Shown: piece after piece, positions 60,301-64,000 of the stretch
Position numbering within the stretch: position 1 is the first letter of the stretch
Layout of the letters: every line of letters begins with the position of its first letter
Assembly (NCBI RefSeq): GCF_000003815.2
Contig: NC_049993.1
Location: forward strand, 5,112,511-5,176,510
Source: Branchiostoma floridae
Lineage: Eukaryota > Chordata > Leptocardii > Amphioxiformes > Branchiostomatidae
Reading direction: 5' to 3'
Length of the DNA stretch: 64,000 nucleotides
Position numbers and translations under genes: made by a program
The notes under the pieces: generated by a model
Seen by the model: the letters and a program-made list of their open reading frames with translations, nothing else
Databases searched by the model: none
Told to the model about the DNA's origin: nothing

Positions 60301-63300
60301 AAAAAAGCAATCTGAAACACAAGGAGCATCCAAACCCTCCAGACCCAACAAAGAGGCAAAAGTGAGAAAGGCAGAGAGAGAGAAACAACCTCGGGAGCCC
60401 CCTGTTGATAGAGACACGCAGGTTAGACTTGACTTTGAGGGTCACATGAGCCAGGGCACAATCGCCCTGCTGGAGGGGAGGGTACGTAATGCAATCTACT
60501 GCTACAGCAATGCTCTGGAGATGTCAAATGAACACACCCTGCTGTTGAAACCCTCTCTGGTGGTTATAGTTGTCTTGAAGTATTCTCTTGGCAAAGCTTA
60601 TGCAACAACTGAACTTGGAAAGGACTTGCAAGCTGCTTGCTTTCATTTCAAAGAAATCATTGAAGACCACTCCAGTATCACCTTTCCCCTAGCACACCAT
60701 GGCTTAGGATCTGTATATATTCAACAAAATAGGTACCCTGATGCAAGAAGCATCATAAAAAGGGGTTTAGATGTGACGTCAGACCCCAACTCTAGGATAA
60801 ATGTGTACAATTGGCCTGGGAGCCACAGGATGATCGAGCTGTCTGAAGTCAAGCAATTGAGGAAAGAACTGCTGAAATTGCTTAGCATGTGTATGAGCCC
60901 CCCTCGGCCAGATGCCATCTGCCGGTATTCAGACTGCACCGGATTCTTCCAGAGTGGTATATTCCTCACCGACCCTGATTTCAAGGGGTTTGTCAGGATG
61001 GAGTGTTCAGAGAGGTGCAAGGTGGAGTTCCACCCAACCTGCTACAAGAAAAATAGGACTGCCTTACACATCATTGACAAAGACTTTCTCTTGAAGGAAT
61101 GCTGTACACCAGACTGCACTGGGCAGGTGATAAGTCTGGTCATGTACGACCAAGATGGCAATGTTAAAAAGAGGTTGCAAAGTGACAGTGTACCTCCAAG
61201 GCCAAAAGAGAAGAAAGTCATATACAGGATGAAAGCTAGCGGGATATACCGCCTGGAAAGAAAGAGGCTCCAAAAGGCAAGAAGGAAGGAGGCAAAAGAA
61301 AGAGCAAGAAGAGAAAAGCTTGGGCCACCAGCAGAGCTGGAGGATGTAGAAAGTAGTCTAGATTCCAATGACAACCTAGATCTTGTTCAGGAGGTATTGG
61401 ATAGATCTTCTCCAATGATAGACGGGGCGGTAAACAAAGACGAACCTGAAGTAACACTTAACACACAGCCACAAGAACAGGACCCTGTAAAGCCTGGAAA
61501 TAACTTTGGTTATGTCCTGAAAAAGGACAAGTTAGACGAGGAGGAAGGTGGAGGTCAGCAGAAGGACAAAAAGAGCAAACAGCGCAAGAAGAAAAGCAAG
61601 GAAAAGCCAGCGGTGGAGCTGGAGATGAACTTCCATTTCAATGACCCGCCGTCTGCGCGCATTTCAGCCGCTGATGCAGAAAACATGCCAGAACCGAGAG
61701 CCTTCATCCCCCACCATCATCAGTGGCACCAGGACCGCCCCTTCGCTCTACCAGAGCGCCTCCAGGAGCAAGCAAGACTGCTGGAGGCTGGATATGGAGG
61801 TGATGTGAATGTAAGAACTGGCAGCTTTCCATTTCTTTCTCCTGTACAGTCACAGAGCACACCCCAAGTTGATCCTGTCAAAGAAAACCTTTACTCTTAT
61901 TTTGCCTCTTTGCTCAGTGAGGGGCCTCTTTCGTTGGACAGCCCCAAACTCATACAAGACCTGGACAACTTTCCTCCCGAAGCAAAAAAGCTGGTCGATG
62001 ACTCGGGCTCCCTTAAATCCTTCCTTCTTGGTTCCCTCCAATTTGTTGCCTCTGAAAACATGGTGTGCCTTCTGAAAGATGCCGGGAAACTCGGCCTTGC
62101 CTCAAAAAGAGAGATCACTCCCCCACTGAACCCCTGTGCACCTACGTTCACTCCAAGATCATCTCCAGAACCGGACGAAGTTTCCAACGACTCCCCTCCC
62201 CCTCAGCTCATGACTCCCTCGGACAACAGCCAGCAGTCCTCACCAGATCTTAGCAGCAGTGCGGCTGATGACATGCCAAACAGTGGCGATGACACCAGCA
62301 ACAAAATAACCATCCATCCACCTGAGTCAGACTCAAGCGTCCTTAAAGCCACGGGCCTCGACAATATCCTAGATGATGACGAATCTTGGGACTCAAAGGG
62401 ATCGGACAATTTTGGTGCCTTGGACGACTTCAGTGACGTATCTCTTGTACCTTCTCAATCATCTTCAGGTGTGCCCACCTCTAGTGGGTCTCCCCCACAA
62501 CAACTGCGTGTACCAGGAAAGCCTGCATCTCAGTCGCCTTCAGCCCACAGTAACTCCGACTCCCTCTCCCAGGCAAGCCAGTCCTCTGGAGGGGAATCCC
62601 TGGCAAGCGCGCTGAACTTAATGGTTGCAAACATGACTGCAAACAAGGATACAGTAGATTCCGTGGACTCTGGTTTTCACAGCGTTCACGACGACAATGC
62701 TGTCTTGGGCAGCACTGTACAACCAAGTAGGGACAGCCAGCTTGACAACAGGACTGCTGATGCCATCTGGGCTAGTGGGAACCTTTGGGAGGATAAATCA
62801 TCCGGAGACACCAGGCAAGGAACGAATGCAGGTGTAGGGAGATCAGTAGACTCACTAGAAGCCGAGAAAGAAAATCAGTATAAAGCACCTGGATCCCCTA
62901 TACAAAGACAGCTGAAACCAGAATGTAAAGAAGCAACATGCCAGGCCACTCCTGTTATGCAGAGTGCAGCAGTGAACACTGTACCAGAGAAGAACTACAA
63001 AGAGGATTACCTCCGTGTTGTGCAAGAGAAGGATCGTCTGTCAGCATTGCATCAGGAAGCTTTAGACAGGAGCATGCAGGTGAAAAGAACGATGGAAGCA
63101 GAGCTTCAGGCAGCACAACAAGCTTTCGTCGAGATGCAGACAAAGTACCAGGAAGTCAAAGAAGATTTCATTGGACTTTCACAGGAGAGAGATGCCAGCA
63201 GTCGCAAATGGCAGCAGGAGAAGAAAGACCTCTGCCAACAGGTCAACAAGCTTCAAGGAGATGTGAAGTCGTTGAAAAAAGCGGAAGAAACGCAAAAGAA

Positions 63301-64000
63301 GGCTGCTCAGGATGTGAGCAAGGAGTTTATTGCGTTGTCTAAGGAACGAGACCGTCTCACTACAGATAAGGTGAAGCTGGAGGACAGTGTGGTGAAGTTG
63401 GAGTCCAACTGGCAGACAGCACATCGGCGCGCTCAGGTTAGTTAAAGCTGAAAATTATTTTAAACACAGGATACTACTACTTTTAGTTTGCTTCAAGATA
63501 GCACAACTCTATACTTTCTTCTTTGTGTTTTCTGTATTTTAAGGTACAGTGCAACAAACATATTGTATAGAACCTCACATTTTCCTCCTTGACATATCTA
63601 GCCAACTTGACATTGACTTATTCTTTTTACTGTCCTTTAGGAAGCAGAGGTTCTCGTCCTGGTGACAAGGAGAGACCACACTTGTCAGATGCTGGAGCGG
63701 GCCATGAAAGAAGCCGACATGTACGTTCAAAACCTGGCCAAGCAGAGCGCTTCTCAGCCAAACATGGCAGAACTGAGGCAACTTCTGGCCGGCTGGCAAG
63801 ACAATGTTAAGGACTGTAAACAGAAGATTGGGTTGTGCAAGCAAAACTTCGAGGAACACATTCAGAAGGTTCGGAAGGGTCATGCCTTGTCTAGTTTGCC
63901 GGGAATTGTTCCCTTAATGCCTCCGCCACCCCCTCCTGTCCCACAAGCACTCCTGCAACCATCTAAAGGTGCTGTTGGGAATGGTCCATCCCCTCAAGGA
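57311..64000 (+). CDS. TTC3: TTC3 orthologue, TPR-type E3 ubiquitin ligase (3' end beyond window)
   Basis: Coding exons are 57311-57451 (exon begins 57299), 58192-58424, 59476-63436 and 63641 to beyond 64000. Phases 0, 2 and 0 agree. The start is an ATG (MSDEDDVPDLIDSD) 12 nt after an acceptor, so a leader exon is implied. About 1565 residues are visible. TPR units lie at about 199-300 (TGNECFTEGKFKQAIASYTK, DGKRAIVLKYDWPKGNYR) and about 440-565. A Cys/His block at about 605-680 (PDAICRYSDCTGFF, TDPDFKGFVRMEC, EFHPTCYKK) matches vertebrate TTC3. Then come basic and acidic low-complexity regions, a Ser-rich region with DSGFHS at 1189, a long coiled coil (about 1297-1500) and a proline run. Vertebrate TTC3 has a C-terminal RING-H2 that ubiquitylates Akt; the RING must lie past the window. 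The N-terminus is shorter than in human. DZIP3 is the nearest alternative, but TDPDFKGF and the layout favour TTC3. Confidence 0.92.
57624..57981. mobile_element. Harbinger-like MITE, copy 2 of the GATATCGG family
   Basis: Ends GGCACGATCTACACACAG and the inverse of GGCCCAATCTACACACAG; TAA at 57621-57623 and 57982-57984. It lies in TTC3 intron 1 (57452-58191), in the same orientation as copy 1 at 7255, and lacks that copy's internal duplication. Confidence 0.88.
58496..58660. mobile_element. degenerate Tc1/mariner-like MITE
   Basis: TACAGTCAAACCTACCTGGG on the left is weakly mirrored by CCGAACCCAGGTTTCATTG on the right, and CAACCAGCTG-type motifs are visible inside. It lies in TTC3 intron 2 (58425-59475). 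The termini are too eroded to define a target duplication. Confidence 0.4.

Overview
The window looks like chordate nuclear DNA, most likely from a cephalochordate (Branchiostoma type); this is inference. Three split genes have GT-AG introns of roughly 0.05 to 3 kb. The two that can be named are single invertebrate-style members of families known from vertebrates (SYDE and TTC3). The non-coding DNA is AT-rich and crowded with short non-autonomous DNA transposons. Nothing prokaryotic is present: no operons and no CRISPR.

Layout. 1-23158 holds no exon I can support. It carries scattered short inverted-repeat elements (hAT-like 441-804, Tc1/mariner-like 3182-3389, Harbinger-like 4367-4733 and 7255-7622), a perfect-stem hairpin near 7.84-7.91 kb, local tandem duplications and one degenerate tRNA-like sequence. 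The 5' end of the SYDE gene must lie in this stretch or beyond it. 23159-31179 (+) is the 3' part of a SYDE-type gene (synapse-defective C2-RhoGAP): seven coding exons joined in consistent phase, followed by a 3' UTR of about 1.8 kb ending near a polyadenylation signal at 32982. 33.8-37.85 kb is a direct segmental duplication of about 1.9 kb per copy. It includes a possible small minus-strand exon that is open in one copy and frameshifted in the other. 38892-46766 (-) is a 14-exon gene whose joined coding sequence of 1836 nt stays open for 611 codons; I do not recognise it with confidence, but it looks like an alpha-helical repeat protein. 46.8-57.3 kb is mostly intergenic or 5' non-coding, with many transposable elements and one candidate membrane-protein exon (53232-53574). 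57311-64000 (+) is a TTC3 orthologue (TPR-containing E3 ubiquitin ligase), incomplete at its 3' end. It includes one unusually large 3961-nt exon.

The three genes show no functional link. SYDE would act on Rho GTPases at the plasma membrane or synapse, and TTC3 in ubiquitylation. The minus-strand gene is unassigned.

The most informative material is the transposon record. One element is nested inside another, and two relatives supply the empty site, so its 5-bp target duplication can be read directly. Elements with near-identical termini carry different subterminal repeat arrays. Several families show clean target-site duplications of 3, 4, 5, 8 or 9 bp. The SYDE tail has four tyrosine motifs resembling SH2 docking sites, and TTC3 has a canonical DSGxxS motif. 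I found no wholly new biological system that I could defend.
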